From: Nereocystis luetkeana
Lineage: Eukaryota; Sar; Phaeophyceae; Laminariales; Laminariaceae
DNA: 64,000 bases
Direction: 5' to 3'
Assembly (NCBI GenBank): GCA_031213475.1
Contig: JARUPZ010000026.1
Location: forward strand, 3,118,823-3,182,822
Positions 11,500 to 24,900 of this stretch are shown one piece after another (within the stretch, counting starts at the first letter, position 1; each line of letters starts with the position of its first letter). A program made the position numbers and the translations under genes. Under the pieces are notes generated by a model. It did no database searches, was not told the origin of the DNA, and saw only the letters and a program-made list of their open reading frames with translations.

Positions 11500-13144
11500 G
11501 ATCCCATTTTCAGGATCCAGATCTTTTGGGGCAGATAGATCCCTGATCTACAGGGGTCTGCGGGATCTAGAACATGTTTGCTGTATAGGATATGTGCGAT
11601 CTAGACCCTATGTGCACGTTCGCCTGGGTGAGGTATGTATGATCTAGATCTTACACACACGTTTGCCCGGGCTTGATCTATCTGTGTGATCTGCCTGATC
11701 TTTTTTCTCTCATCCCATTCATTATCTTCGCACATCTTCTTCTCTCTCTCCTTCCGACTCGTAACTTAGATCCGGGGACACGTAGCAGGCTCTTCTCCCC
11801 CCTTCCCGCTACGGTACGTGCCTTCATTTTTATCGCGAGAAGATTTCAGCCTTTTCTTCCCTCGTCGACTCGCATCGAATTGTGCCTACCCACGCTGCAA
11901 GGCGCTCTCAACAATTGGATCCCTTTTTTTATTTTTGCAAATAAAGTCAAAGTCCGACCCTCCTGGGGCTCGAACCCAGGACTCAAACAAGTAGAATTCG
12001 AGGTTAACCACTTGAACCACCGGGGCGCATGTTTGACTGGCGAGATATATATAATCAGCGGGATCTAGACCATATATATGCCTGGAGGGATCTATCTGCA
12101 TGGTCTAGATCTTACATACCGTACATGTTTCGGTGGGTGGGATCAGCATGATCTAGATCATATATAATACATGTTTCGCCAGGTGGGATCTGTATGATGT
12201 GGGTGATCTACACACGCTTGCCAGGTGAGATCTGTATTATCTGCATGATCTGCCACATTGTACTCGCCGATGAAGATGTACATGTTTATGTTCGCTCGCG
12301 GGTGCGTTGGCTCATGTATATCGGAACCGTTGTATACGAGATCTGACATACATTGACGACATCGCAGCCCACGGTGTGCTGGTGGCGGCTAGCAGCCCAA
12401 GCTCCCCCCCATCAACCACACAGCCACAGCTATATAGCTGCACAACAAGCACGCCGTCGCTTACAAACCACGCACGGCATGACAACTATCTGGGGCGGCA
12501 GCTCTGATAGTGGCATTATTGCAGCAGATGAAGCCGGCAGCGGGCCGGAAGTGGGTCCCTCGGGGGGTCCCGGAGTCTATATGATCTGGATATTACGCAC
12601 ACACGTTTGCCCGGGTGAGATCTGTATGATCTCGATCGTGCACACACGTTTGCCCGGGTGGGATCTGTATGATGCAGATCTTACATACATTTTTCGCCAA
12701 GTGGGATCTGCATGATCTGCGTGATCTGCATATGCCAGGTGGGATATGTATGATCTGCGTGGTGTGCACATGTTTCACCAGATAGATGGCGTCTGTATGA
12801 TCTAGATATTTTCTTTTTCTTATTATCATGCTTTTGCCATCCGGCAATGTGTATAGTGTTGCTCTAAAAAAAGACTGACAGAAAGTGAAGAACTCTCCAG
12901 AACAAGAGCGCGGCAATATCATATATATACGACAAATCAAAATTGATGTGACGCTCATGAAGACTACTACTCGCATAATATATGTTCGCCCGGGTATGAT
13001 CTGTATGCTCTGCCTCGTCTGCACATGTTTGCCTGGTGGGATATATATGATCTGCGAGATCTAGATCATATATGCCCGGAGGGATCTGTATGATCTAGAT
13101 CCTACATACATATTTCGGTGGGTGGGATATGTGTCATCTAGATC

Positions 13145-13175
<31 letters not shown>

Positions 13176-13450
13176 CATGCATGCACACGTACATACCAGG
13201 TACATGTTTCACCAGGTGAGATCTGCAGATCTGCGTGATCTGCACATGTTTCAGAAGGTGTGATCTGTATGATCTGCCTGAACTGCATATATATATATGT
13301 GTTTGCCGGATGGGATCTGTGTGATCTGCATGATTGATCGGCACATGTTTCGTCGGGTGAGATCTGTATGATCTAGATCCTGTACACAACTATTACGCCC
13401 CTGTGAAAAAGGATCTAGATGATCTAGATCGTGATCTGTCCTAGGTGTGA
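11500..13450 (+). repeat. Long array of ATCTGTATGATCT / GTTTGCCCGGGTGGG units
   Basis: Units of about 45-60 bp combine GATCTGTATGATCTAGATC with ACATGTTTGCCCGGGTGGGA variants, most regular at 12590-13400. The SINE at 11735-12031 interrupts it. No coding function was seen. Confidence 0.75.
11735..12031 (-). mobile_element. tRNA-derived SINE with well-preserved tRNA-like head
   Basis: Read on the minus strand, 12031-11955 folds partly like a tRNA. A D arm (GGTT/AACC with GTGG in the loop) and a perfect T arm (CTGGG-TTCGAGC-CCCAG) are present. The acceptor stem has two mismatches and the anticodon loop lacks U33, so a working tRNA is unlikely. The body segment TGCCTTCATTTTTATCGCGA follows. Confidence 0.6.
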
Positions 13451-13624
13451 AAAATTGCACTCGTCTCACGAGCGTTTTTTAGGCAGACGCAGATATCGTA
13501 AATATCGCATCGTATGTAATGATACCTCTGACACCGCTATTACTAATACAAACGCCAACTAACTGAATTCTGCTACTTACTATACAGTAGAGTGTGAATA
13601 TCAAACGCAGATTATACTACCGGT

Positions 13625-14476
13625 GTGATGGAGAGTAGCATATCTATCGTATAGGAACGTACATTACCCGTTTGCGAATCTTACACGGCTAAGCTAGCGT
13701 TTTGGGAGCATACCCGTTAGCGAATCTTATACGGTTTCGCGTAGCGTTTTGGGAACATACCCGTATGCGAATCTTGTATGACTACACGTACGTATAGCGC
13801 TTTGGGAATCTTCTGTATGGGAATACTCGTACCTGCATACATACCAGGCTAGTCTTGGTTGACATCTGGGCTGAGTTGTGTTCTGGCGAAGCTCCCCCTA
13901 CCGCTCACTCGAGTTCTCCTTCTTCCTCTTAACTCACTTGAGGAGTAAAATAATAAGAAGTTCGGGTTTCTTTTTTAGTGAGGCGTCGAAGCCTCACTGC
14001 GAGGTGTGGGTATATATCTATCACCTCATTTCTGTGTTGAATGGCCGCATCTTCGATTTCTCTTCCCGATTTGGGATGATATGGTCATCATCTTTTATCG
14101 CCGTGTGATCTGCATCTACGACTAATCAGGGTGGGCTAATGTGATGGAGTAGCATATACATATCGTATAGGAACGTACATTACCCCTTTGCGAATTTTAT
14201 ACGGTTGCGCGTAGCGTTTTGGGAGCATACCCGTTTGCGAATCTTGTACGGTTTCTTCGTGTAGCGTTCTGGGAACACATACCCGTATGCGAATATTTTA
14301 AGACTATACCTGGTACGTACGTAGCGCTTTGGGAATTTTCTGTGTGGGGATACTCGTATCTGCATACCAGGCTAGTTTTGGTTGGCCTCTGGGCTGAGTT
14401 GGCGAAGCGCCCTACCGTTCACTCGAGTTCTCCCCCTTCCTCTCAACTCACTTGAGGAGCAATAATAAGAACTTCG
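13625..14476. repeat. 340-bp direct duplication with 176-bp spacer
   Basis: Copies at 13625-13964 and 14141-14476 both begin TGATGGAG and end near AATAAGAA-TTCG. Each contains four internal units of about 50 bp with GCGAATCTT, CGTAGCGTTTTGGGA and ACATACCCGTATGC. Confidence 0.85.
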
Positions 14477-15179
14477 TGAACTACAAGCAGCGCGCGTGTG
14501 CTCTACCCAGCACCGACATCCCTGTGCCCCTTACCAGCTTATATCGGTGCCCTCCCTCTTTTCCCCGGTCGGAGTGGTATATCCTCTTTCGGGACGACGG
14601 TCAAGGTGATGAATTGTGTTCTCACATTGACACGCGGGATAATAGATACCTTTGGTAGTATTATTATACTATTATGTATATCCCTCCGCGTATGGACCGC
14701 ACATGGATGGGCTGTGAGCGTCTTGCCAGCCCGTGGTGTTTTAATTTGAGGCAGGTTGAGGCACGCACGGGCACCTCTGCCGCAGACAGACGCGCCTTTT
14801 CTGAAGTGAAATGATGTGAAAACATCATCCTCATCATGGCGGGGGTACGCCCCCGTTTGACCATCGTTTTTCTCAATATGTAACTATTATTTTATTTTAT
14901 TTTATTTGCCTTCTGACAATGTGCAGGGCGTTATTCATTCAAAATGAAAAAGCTGACATAATTCATCGAATACCACTAACTTCATCGAACCAAATCTCCT
15001 TCCCTGCGTGTACTCACTTGAATATGCACCCCCCCACCATTTACCGAGATATGTTACCTACTATCTATCTATACGCCATGCTTCCTACTGCGCATCTACA
15101 TTCCACCCCCACGCCATGGGAAGTAGTCCTCCCTCCTCCTCTATTAGTAACAAAAGCGTGAGATAGCTACATTTAATCA
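14477..15179. other. Intergenic stretch with no recognised feature
   Basis: No exon, repeat family or RNA gene was recognised, apart from a short TTTTA run near 14890. Confidence 0.5.
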
Positions 15180-15330
15180 AAATCGACGAGCAGTAGTAGT
15201 GGGAATGAACCCTATGCGCCACAAAAAAATAAAGGCACGTGCCGGGGGGGAGAAGGGACGACACCTGTGACCACGGCTTGTCCAGTCTGAGAAGAAGACG
15301 GCCGCTGAGGGTAAAACCTCGTACGAGTCA
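15180..15330 (+). mobile_element. SINE body fragment in plus orientation
   Basis: AAATCGACGAGCAG, GGGAATGAACCCTATGCGC and CACCTGTGACCACGGCTTG are the reverse complement of the SINE body at 6010-6140. Confidence 0.6.
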
Positions 15331-15635
15331 AGCCGGAAAATGAAAGTGATGCTTTAAAATAAATAAAAAATGCATAGTATCGCCGTCTCTAATACTACTA
15401 CTGCAGACAATAATCATCATATAAATCGAATGTGTTCCATAATGTTTTCTCGTGAGAAGGAGGGGGGTTCGAAATCTGAGGTGTCCGCTCGACGACGAGT
15501 CCCCCACTCGCAAGTAAGTGCAATTCAAGGGTTATCATAACTTCAAATTGTGAATCCTGATCGTTTCCGGGTTTTTGATGGCGATGCTATAACACTAGCC
15601 TACCCCGACGAGCCGCAAAAAAATAATACTATCTA

Positions 15636-16402
15636 CGATTCATATTTTGAGCTTCAGATTTTGACCCGATAGCAGTTTTCAGCTGTGAATTTCGCAAATC
15701 GAAACAGTCTTTCCATGCGGAAAAATCGAATTCATTGTGTGTACAGAGATTAGAGCTAACGCCGATACTACTACTGTTAGTTGTTGTGGCCTGGCGCGGC
15801 GAAGAGACGCGCTGAGTGCGCTGCACCGCGCGTAGGACCCAAGCGTCCGAGCCCACGCGGACTGCTTCTGGTCTGGCGACGAAGAGACGTGCCGAGTTCG
15901 CTAGAGTAAACCTGTCTTGGTATTCTGTACCAGGTATGGCGTTTCACAATGTGACTGACTGCTGCTGCAGTCTGCGAGCAGTACGTATCCACGGAGAGGT
16001 CCGCGCCAAGTGCGCTTCTCTTTGTCTCTAGGCCCGAGCCCGCGCCAGCCGACTGTAGTCTGGCCACGGAGAGAGGCGTCGTCCGCCGACTGCACGTCGG
16101 ACGTGACGCAACGTCGCTATACAGCTGTGTCACCATCCAACTCATCGATCGTTTTGCTGTTGCTTGCTGCCGTGAATAACATCTTCAATTCAGAGGCCCC
16201 GCCATTTTTCGATTTAGAGGCCTGATGGCCCAAAAGTCGTCGGATCGTTAGCCAAACTCCTGACGACTTGGGCCATCGGATTCTAAATTCGACAAAAATC
16301 CGGTCAAATGTTGCATATTAGACTGGATGAAATTAGATGCTTTCAATACTGGGATCGAAAAATACAAATCTGAAGCTCAAAATCGATTCGCATAGGAAAC
16401 AG
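15636..16402. mobile_element. 0.77-kb DNA element with terminal inverted repeats, copy 1
   Basis: The sequence is similar along its length to 49686-50456, including TTGAGCTTCAGATTTTGACC at the left and ATAGGAAACAG at the right. The outer left terminus is decayed. Confidence 0.7.
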
Positions 16403-18850
16403 CCCATTAGCTAGAAGAAATCTCGGGATGAAACACCGGTTTCACGAACTATACTGCTGTGCGTGTAGAGAATTATCAACGGAAGTTGCGGCTCCTCAAA
16501 ACCCACTCTTACGCACCCACTCTCCTCCTAGGCGACAAAGCCCCAAGAATTAACGCTAAAAAGGATGAAAGGAATCCTAGAGGCGCACGGGGTACGGTCG
16601 TCAGACGCATAATTGACCGCCACAGTCCCAGTGACGTAGGGGGGGAGGGATGTGCCAATGGACACATAAACACACAAACGAGCGCGACAAGTCTCCAGCG
16701 ATGGAGGCTGATTTAACAGTCCGTCTTCTATGTATGCACGCGCGTTTGTTTGCGGTCTTCTGGTTGCGGTTAATCAGCCGGGTTGGCCAGGCGGGGTGTA
16801 CCTGCCCGAGCCACAACAATTGCGAGAAACAACAAAGAGGAGACCCTCTGCGGGAAGGCGGTGGGTACATAGCGCCGCCTTCGCGCCCCGGACGGTGAAC
16901 GCACCGGGGGCTGCTTGTGGGTCAGCTGATTGTGGACCTTTACACAACGAAGTCTCAAAAGAACGCGCCCACTCGAACCCGCAGTACATTCAGCGTGATT
17001 TTGGTGGCACAGACTCTCGGTGAACTATTGTTACTTTATTGTGGGCGAGTTGCGGCAAAAGGGTACTGGTAGGCATCACCAAAAACAACCGTGAGTCAAC
17101 TGTTAGTGGCCATCGTGTGCGCATACAAATCATACATGGACAAATTATAGTTTTCGCCTCCGCCACGAGGTTAATGCGCTCGCGCGCCGCTCGTCGCGAC
17201 GCCATACAATGGCCAATTACAGCGCTTCATGTTTCCCCCTATGTATTTAGTGTTAGATGAAAACAGCAAAACCTCATGTAACCCATCAGGTACTATACTA
17301 CCGCGAGAAGCGAATATATACCAGTAGGCTCGACGCTATCGCGCAAATTATGTCCCACCGTGCGCGAGTACGTCGATTAAAGCGAGTGAAAACAAATTGC
17401 ACCCAAGGCTTACCGAAATACCGAAACCGTCTTTCAATTCATCGAAATCTCAAACTAGGTACGAGTACGCATCAAGATGTCGAAAAGGATACCCACATTG
17501 TCGAAAATGTGCATCACAAACTAGAAAACGTTCGTGATCAATATGACGACGCCACCGCAAGCGGTCAAGGAAGCTAATGCCCTGCAAATGCGACGAAGGC
17601 TGGAGCACATGCGATTGCGGTCAGGGCAAAAAAAACATACCGATCCATTTTATCTAGGACCAACAATTCGATCGACACCGATGCAAAAGCACATACATAC
17701 CGGTACCCGAGGAGTGCAATTCATTGTCTACACCCTTGCCCACCCCCGCACCCTCCCCTCCCTCTCCCCTCCCCTCCCGCGTTTTCGCTCACACGATAAA
17801 CGTACAGCAGTGCATGCCCAAAAGAAAAACGAAAAGCAATACATAGTTATTTTTGAAGCTCCTCTTGCGCACCGAAGAGCACGTCTATCGAGAAGCAAAC
17901 CGCCGCCCAAGACACCTTCACGCCATTAACCGAAGCCACGTTCAATCGAGTAAAGGTACCAGTACGCACGATGAAGGCACCAGGCCGAATCGACTTTTCA
18001 CAAAAAACACGAATGACAAGGAAACGACCCAAACAAGCAAATTATGGGAACGACTACACGCCCCTCTGGCCGCCACCCTGATGCCAGGCCGACCTCCGAC
18101 AAGGGCCTGAGACCTGCAAACGAAATTTTGGGTAGAGAGTGCCCGCGGCACGTCTGAGGGCGAAGCGAATGGTACAGACGCCACGAAAATACAACAACAA
18201 ATCGAGGCCTCCACACAAAACCATCCTTGAGAAAAACAAACGCGCCCGTCGTAGTGCTCTCGTTCCAAGGACTAATGTAACGCGTTACGACACAAAGCTG
18301 GAGCACACGATTGCCCGGCTCCACCGTTTGCACTCTTGGCCGAACGAAACCGTATGCTATATTTCTTGCCTGTGCCCACTCTCCTACGGCCAGCAGACAC
18401 GCCCCCTCTCCTGGTACCCCTCACAATGCATGACAACAACTAACAACAACCCAATGGCCTAAAATCCCCAAACATAGGGCTGCGGGGCCTATCATGCATC
18501 ACGCAAGCTGTTACAGTAGTGCTGTACATATAACACAGCAGCGCTACCATGTAAACTAATACTTTCAAGCACTCATGTAATAGTAACATTCTATCAACGG
18601 AGTCAATCGCCCTCCTTGCTCGAAATGCCACGGGTCTGAACTTTTCGGAGACCACGCCCGCCGCTCATCCCCCAACACCGACAGCCACATCCACGCTTTT
18701 GACTGCGTCACCTCCCTAAGGTACCCGCCGACGAAAACCCAACCTACACTACAAAATGTGCGGGTATTTGACCAACAGGGTTGCCCCCGCGGCGGCCGCG
18801 GCTTGGCACCGTTGACCGCAACAACCTCGAGAAAAACGACCACCCTCTCG
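16403..18850. other. Intergenic stretch downstream of the ABHD gene
   Basis: Several frames of 60-130 codons occur on both strands. None shows a domain, a consistent splice pattern or the composition of the real exons nearby. A pyrimidine run lies at 17735-17785. Confidence 0.5.
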
Positions 18851-18988
18851 CTATGCTAACGGACCATCCACGAGTGGGATCGGTGTCGGAGGGGTAGCTC
18901 TTGCTGCCACGGCTGGTCCCGCCACGCCCGCGTCGAAGCAAGCGTCAAGGAAGATTCGCGTGAAGTCCACCGGGTTGTCGATGATTAA
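18851..18988 (-). CDS. ABHD gene last exon and stop
   Basis: These 45 codons and a TAG stop follow acceptor GTCTTCAG. The exon encodes LIIDNPVDFTRIFLDACFDA, completing the HTLIID motif, then a Pro/Ala-rich tail. Confidence 0.88.
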   Translation of the reverse strand, partial: LIIDNPVDFTRIFLDACFDAGVAGPAVAARATPPTPIPLVDGPLA

Positions 18989-21900
18989 CTGAAGACGAGA
19001 TACAGGGGGGGAAGGGGGTACTCATTATCGTGCATGGCCGTAGTCGTATGACCATAGACCCTCGCATCCCTACAATGCCGGGGCGGAGCACGTCGGGTTT
19101 TCACCGACCAGGCAGACATTGCTTGCACCAAGCGCGAAGCGCCGTGAGGTGTTGGGCGAGTCGCATGAAGGGTGAGCTGCACCCTACTAAGAACCGCCTA
19201 GGAGGGGGATTTCTTGCACATGGATGACAGCTTCAATGGATTGATTTGAATCTCTGGTGTGGACACTTTCAGAGACAAGGGGGGGTGGGGTAAAGATGAC
19301 GGTCCATATGATTGTGAATAATCAACTAAAGGGGGAGGCAAAAAAAGGTGGTCTACGGGGTGGTCGATCGTCGAAAATCATCTAAACGCGGGGGAGGGAG
19401 AGGGGAGGAGGTAGAAATAACAATTCACGGGGTTGTCGATGGTCATCTGAAGGCGGGATCGGGATGAGGGGGGGTGTTGCAAGGAGGCCCGGTTTTACGC
19501 TTGGCCCAGTTTCGACAAAATATTTGGATGGTATTCGCTTTCGCTCGTTGCTTTTACTTCCAACCCGATCGAACCCAACCCTAGCCTTTATCCTGACCTT
19601 AACCCTCTAATCCTAATACCAGGTACCTGGTACGTGCTTACACATAACGTGTGTATACATCGGGAAAAAATGCGATCAATCAACTTAGGCGTCGAGCCAT
19701 GAAAGCAGCGGTGGCGGCGCCAAGGATGATCGTGCGAGCTTCCGTGGGCTATACTTTCTTCAACAACAAATGAACGTCCCCATCCCCACCAATAAACGAA
19801 ACGCCCCCGATACCACCGTCACCACCTCCCTCCTCCGCACCCTCCCGTTCACCCCCTCACCGTGTGGCCGGCCTCCGGCACGGTGTAGACGTTGGCCCGG
19901 ATGCCCTGCTGTGTTAGCCGCTCGGCTAGCGCCACGCCATGGCTATGACAAAACAGGGACACAAGCGGCACGACAAAAGTCGGCGAGGGGGGCAAACAAA
20001 AGCATGAATTGCCAATAGGGGGGAAGCACTCGGTGCGCAGACATGTTTACCGCGGGGGGGGGGCGGTGTACTCGTATCATGCATAGCCGTAGTCGTACGA
20101 CCATAGACCGTCACATCCCTACCATGCCGGGACGGATCACGTAGCGTGGGGAGGGGGGGAGAGGTCATTTAGACACCTGTGATCACCGAACAGAAACCCG
20201 TCGGGCGCGAAAAACAAATGGTCATAAATTGCCAGGATGAGTACAAACACTTGACCGCGCAAAGGGATGTGCACGGGAGAGGACGAAGAAGGGTATCTTA
20301 GACACCATTGACCTGTGGGCTTGTTCAGAACGCTGTCGATCAGACATGCTCTGACCAGTAAAAATGACGAATCCATCCATCCATCCATCAATAAAAGGCA
20401 GGCACATATCAGGGCCCTAGGGCTCAGGCGTCTGTTGCGCTGCGCGCAGTGAGACATGTTGTGGCCGCTACAGCTCGCATTGCAGGCAGGTTGCGTTTCC
20501 CCGCGAAGACGCACAAAAAAAGGCCTCTCGTTGTTTTTTCGCATCCGGCGACAGAAAGAAAGGTGCAAAAAAATGTTTTTGGTCGACGGGCAAAAACAAA
20601 AACATGCCCGGCTTCGTTTTTACTTTCGCCGGAAAAAAACGCCCGCAAACTTTACTTCGGCTGCGGCCAAAACTGTTGCGGTGCCCGCATGTTGCGGCAA
20701 GCCGCTCGCACATGGATCCCGGCGGCTGCAGTGGAGAACGTATTTTCCGACCTAATTGTTGTGCGAGCGCAACAAAAAAGGTATGTGTTATGGAAATGTT
20801 GGTACATGTCCTTGTTATAGTCACTGTTCAGTAGCATTGCTCTTCATAGATCGATCGTAGATCTCTATGAATCGGTTCGTATGTAACGTATGTATGCGGA
20901 GGGCTTTCTGCCGTGGGATTCTCTGCTTACGGGATCGCGTATCTCACTCTCCATGAGTGGATCTCTCTGGATCGTCATGGTATCGTAGTTGTCGTAGCCA
21001 TCTCTGGAAGCTGCCGCCGTCTGGACTCCTGCATACTCTATGGATTGTATATGTGTGCATTGGCCACATAAGCGCCGTGTGTAACTATTCTCGCCATCTC
21101 CTCTACCGCGGTTACCCGCTCGCACAGTGTCCCTACCTCGACTTACGTCGAAGAGACAGCCTCTGTCCGCAGTGCCAGGTTATACTACATTTATCCATAA
21201 TAGGTTATGAGCCTCGAGCGTGGCGATTGAGGAGGAGTGTTATGGAAATGTTGGCACATGTCCCTGTACTAGTCAATGTTCAGTAGCATTGCCCTGATAC
21301 GCACTTTATACCGTACCTGGTACGATAAATATTACCAATTTAGTCGGGAATGTAAGGACCGTTGTGTCTTCATTTTTGTATATAAACGCTGATTGTATTT
21401 CCGCCCAGAGTTGCATTTTTTTCAGGGCTGTTCACGGGTTGGGTCAAACCTCGCGGGTCAGGACGCACTTTATACCGTACCTGGTACGATAAATATTACC
21501 AATTTAGTCGGGAATGTAAGGACCGTTGTGTCTTCATTTTTGTATATAAACGCTCATTGTATTTCCGCCCAGAGTTGCATTTTTTTCAGGGCTGTTCACG
21601 GGTTGGGTCAAACCTCGCGGGTCAGGTCGGGTCGGGTAAAGGCGACCCGACACGACCCGTGAGACTTTCAAAACCTCCCGACCCGACCCAATCCGACCCG
21701 ACCCGTGAGATAAAACAACAAAAACAAAAACAAAAACAAAAACAAGCTGACGCGACACCCGCGGGTCGCGGGTCATGACCCGTAGAGAGGAGCTCTGTTT
21801 TGTTTTTGTTCCTCAAAGCTACATTCCGGCTTTTAACTTGCATGGGCGTTTAACGCTCGGCGACCTTTTGGGGGAAAAGCCGTGGTTCACAGGTGTCTAC

Positions 21901-24900
21901 AATAGCCTTGACCAATTCAGGGCCCCTTTGACAGCAACAAAATGAGTGCTAACTTTCGCTACAGTAGTATCAACCGCCTACGAGCAAGCGTGAGCGCTTA
22001 GCAGTGCGGGTAGAGGGTTAATCTGCCCGCGCCCGTGCTGTACGACTCCTTGCCTTGTATGGCAAAACTCGGACACCAATCTGGACCGTCCCCCAACCCT
22101 GAAGTAGTGGCGGCTGTGCCGCAGTCGTCACTTGCTATCGTCAATGCCCCCCCTCTGAAATCCCGGAAGGGTCAATTAACTCCCCCGGCACATGCCTTCG
22201 TCTATACGGCGCAGAGGGCTCAATTCATCATTCCCATCGCTCGTCTGTTTTCATCGAACGTTGTGCACAACCTCGAATGACGTAAAACTAAAAACGTTTG
22301 ACGTTTAAGCTAGTACAAAAGAGCGTCCGAGCGGAATTTTTTTCGAAGCATTTACGTTACTACGTTCACAGTAAACAAAGGTTGACAACTCGCCCTCTCC
22401 AGCTTTCAGCGACCGCGAGACCACGCTTTCACCCGGTTTCGAATATCCGAACTTCAGGGGGTGATATGCATGACTACGCCGGAGCGTAACTGTACCGGTA
22501 ACCGATTTCAAACCGCGCCCAACGCATTCGAGGACAGATTGTTTGAAGTACGTAGTGTAGCATCATGTTTGCGGTAGGACAAAGGGTTTTACCCGAAACG
22601 CAAGGCCTTAAACCTGGGGATGGTTCATCAAAGTCCCTATCGTTGTGATTTACATATCGCCTGCGTAGTCGTGACTCCCAATTTCCACTTTTTCCCCAAA
22701 TTTCAGCCAGAAGGTATGGCTGCCTAATCGGTTGTCTAATCGGTTATATTGTAGAACCCGTCTTACCTGTGAGGCATCCAGTCGTGATCCGGCGAGCCGT
22801 AGATAATCGACACGGGACAGTTTATTCCCCGCGCTTCTCCGTCCCTTAGTTCCCCGCCGCCTCTGCTGGCGACACCGCCTTTGAGGGTTTCCACCACAGG
22901 AGTGTAGGCGTGAAGCATCGGGGTGAGCAGGGGGAAAATTATCTTCTCCCCCGATGCCGGCAGCGCCAAAAGCTGCAACATAAACGGCGTGTTTCGCGCG
23001 GCGTGGGGGGGGGGGTAGGGGGACGAAGACGAGCAAAAAAAAACGAAAATAACCACAAGAGTGGTGGCGGTAGAGGTCGATCGCTTCTGGGTGCGGTGTC
23101 GCGGTGTCACTGTTGCTGCTGTTGCTGCAGTTGTTGTTGTCGCGGTTTTTGTCGCTGTTCTCGGGTGTTGTCGCTACTCTCATAATAACTCACCTCTCCG
23201 GAATCCGTGGTGTCACGAAAAAATACCCATTGATAGTGGGCTCCAAATAATCCTGGAGAAGGAGGAAAACAATCAACGTCTTTCGTTCTGCAGCTGTTTG
23301 ACGGATAATCGATGGTTCAAGTTGACGTTTTTTACACATTGCTGGGTGGCAAGCGTGACAATCGTAGTATTACGGGGGACCACAGCAAATAGGACCAAGT
23401 AATGTTAGTAAAAATAGGGAAATATGTAGGTTTTCGTATTCACCATAGGTCCTATTTAAGATGGTCCCCTGTATTAGTAGCATCAACAAAAAACAGCGGG
23501 AAGAGCAGAAATCGAAAAAAAAGAACAGGCGATAAAAATAAACAAACCAACCAATCAATCAACTAATCGACAAACCAACAAACAAACAAGCAAAAAGAGG
23601 GAATACTGCACGAAGGAAACCTGGGGTTCGTGGAGGGGCACATTGAACCACACAAAAAAAAAGCTTGACAGGGCAGGGGAGATAGGGGAGATGGGGCATA
23701 TTATACCAGGTAAATATCTTCAACACTATGAAATATAAATACAAAGGTGTTTGCGCAAAATAAAAAACGTTACGAAATTTGCTTAAATATTCTCCCGGTA
23801 CCGACGACTAAACAAAAAGCCGAATCGAATTTGCATAAGCATGACAAACTTACACATTTTTGGGTAGCATGTTATACTACAGCCATATTCGTGTGATAAA
23901 CTAAGGTCAAAAGCCAAAAGAGGCCTTCCCGCGCCCAACACTAGGGTCTCCTACTCTTTCAGGGGGCCATAGTGACGATAACCAGAACCCTCAATGGACC
24001 CGAAACCCAGGTACCCCCCCCGCCCCTGTGTTTATGAACCATAGATGGTTATGACTACTATGGTCCTCCATGAAAATCGCATCTTCGCTGGTGGCTGATC
24101 GAACGCACCTGATACACGTAGGCGCCTAGGAGTTTGGTGTCGACGTCTCGAATCTTGGCCGACTTCGGTACAAAATTCAGCCTCTTCGTCACCAGCCTTT
24201 CCGCCACCCTGAACGCGTGGAAAAGCAAGAAGAAATAACAACAACAACAACAACAACAACGACAACGACAGCAACAACAACAACAACAACAAAGCGCATA
24301 CCATGAAAAGAGAGGTCAACGTAACAAAAAATAAATAAATAACCAAGCAAGCGAGCGAGCGAACGAGCGAGCGCATCTATATCATAGCGGAAAAGTGCAT
24401 GATGGGGGAAAAAAACAAGCGCTACCATATATAGGCACAACGTTACAAGCTAAAACAAGAGCATATCATATGAGGCAAGGTGAAAACTTGACCTCTTCAG
24501 GATTTCAGAGGGAGAACCGACGCTGCAGCCTCGGACGCACGAAGCACTGCTAATGGGGTAGGAGGGGTGTTCTAGCTACGAGCAGAGGGGGTGAGCGTCA
24601 CACGGCTCGAAAGCACACGCTGCTTCACACGCCACCATGTACATCACCAACTATTGTTTGTTTTTCTCGAATTGACTTATCGCCAAAACTCAAGTCCGTG
24701 GTCACAGGACAGGCTCCAACATCTCTGGAGCAGAAGAACACTTGCACAACGAATAAATAACAAAAAATAACGAACACTGAAACTGAAGCAACTCGTGTTC
24801 TCTGCTGACCTACCGCAACGCCTTCAGGGGGTACTTGCACCGTGAAACTACAGCAGTAGAAACTGCATAGTAGGACACAGGCAGCAAACTCGTTGCATGT

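Noticed and set aside
12590..13400. CRISPR-like regular repeats
   Set aside because: Units are irregular, spacers are not unique, and the context is a nuclear genome.
19575..19615. Telomere-like CCCTAA-type words
   Set aside because: Only a few irregular words occur, with no array.
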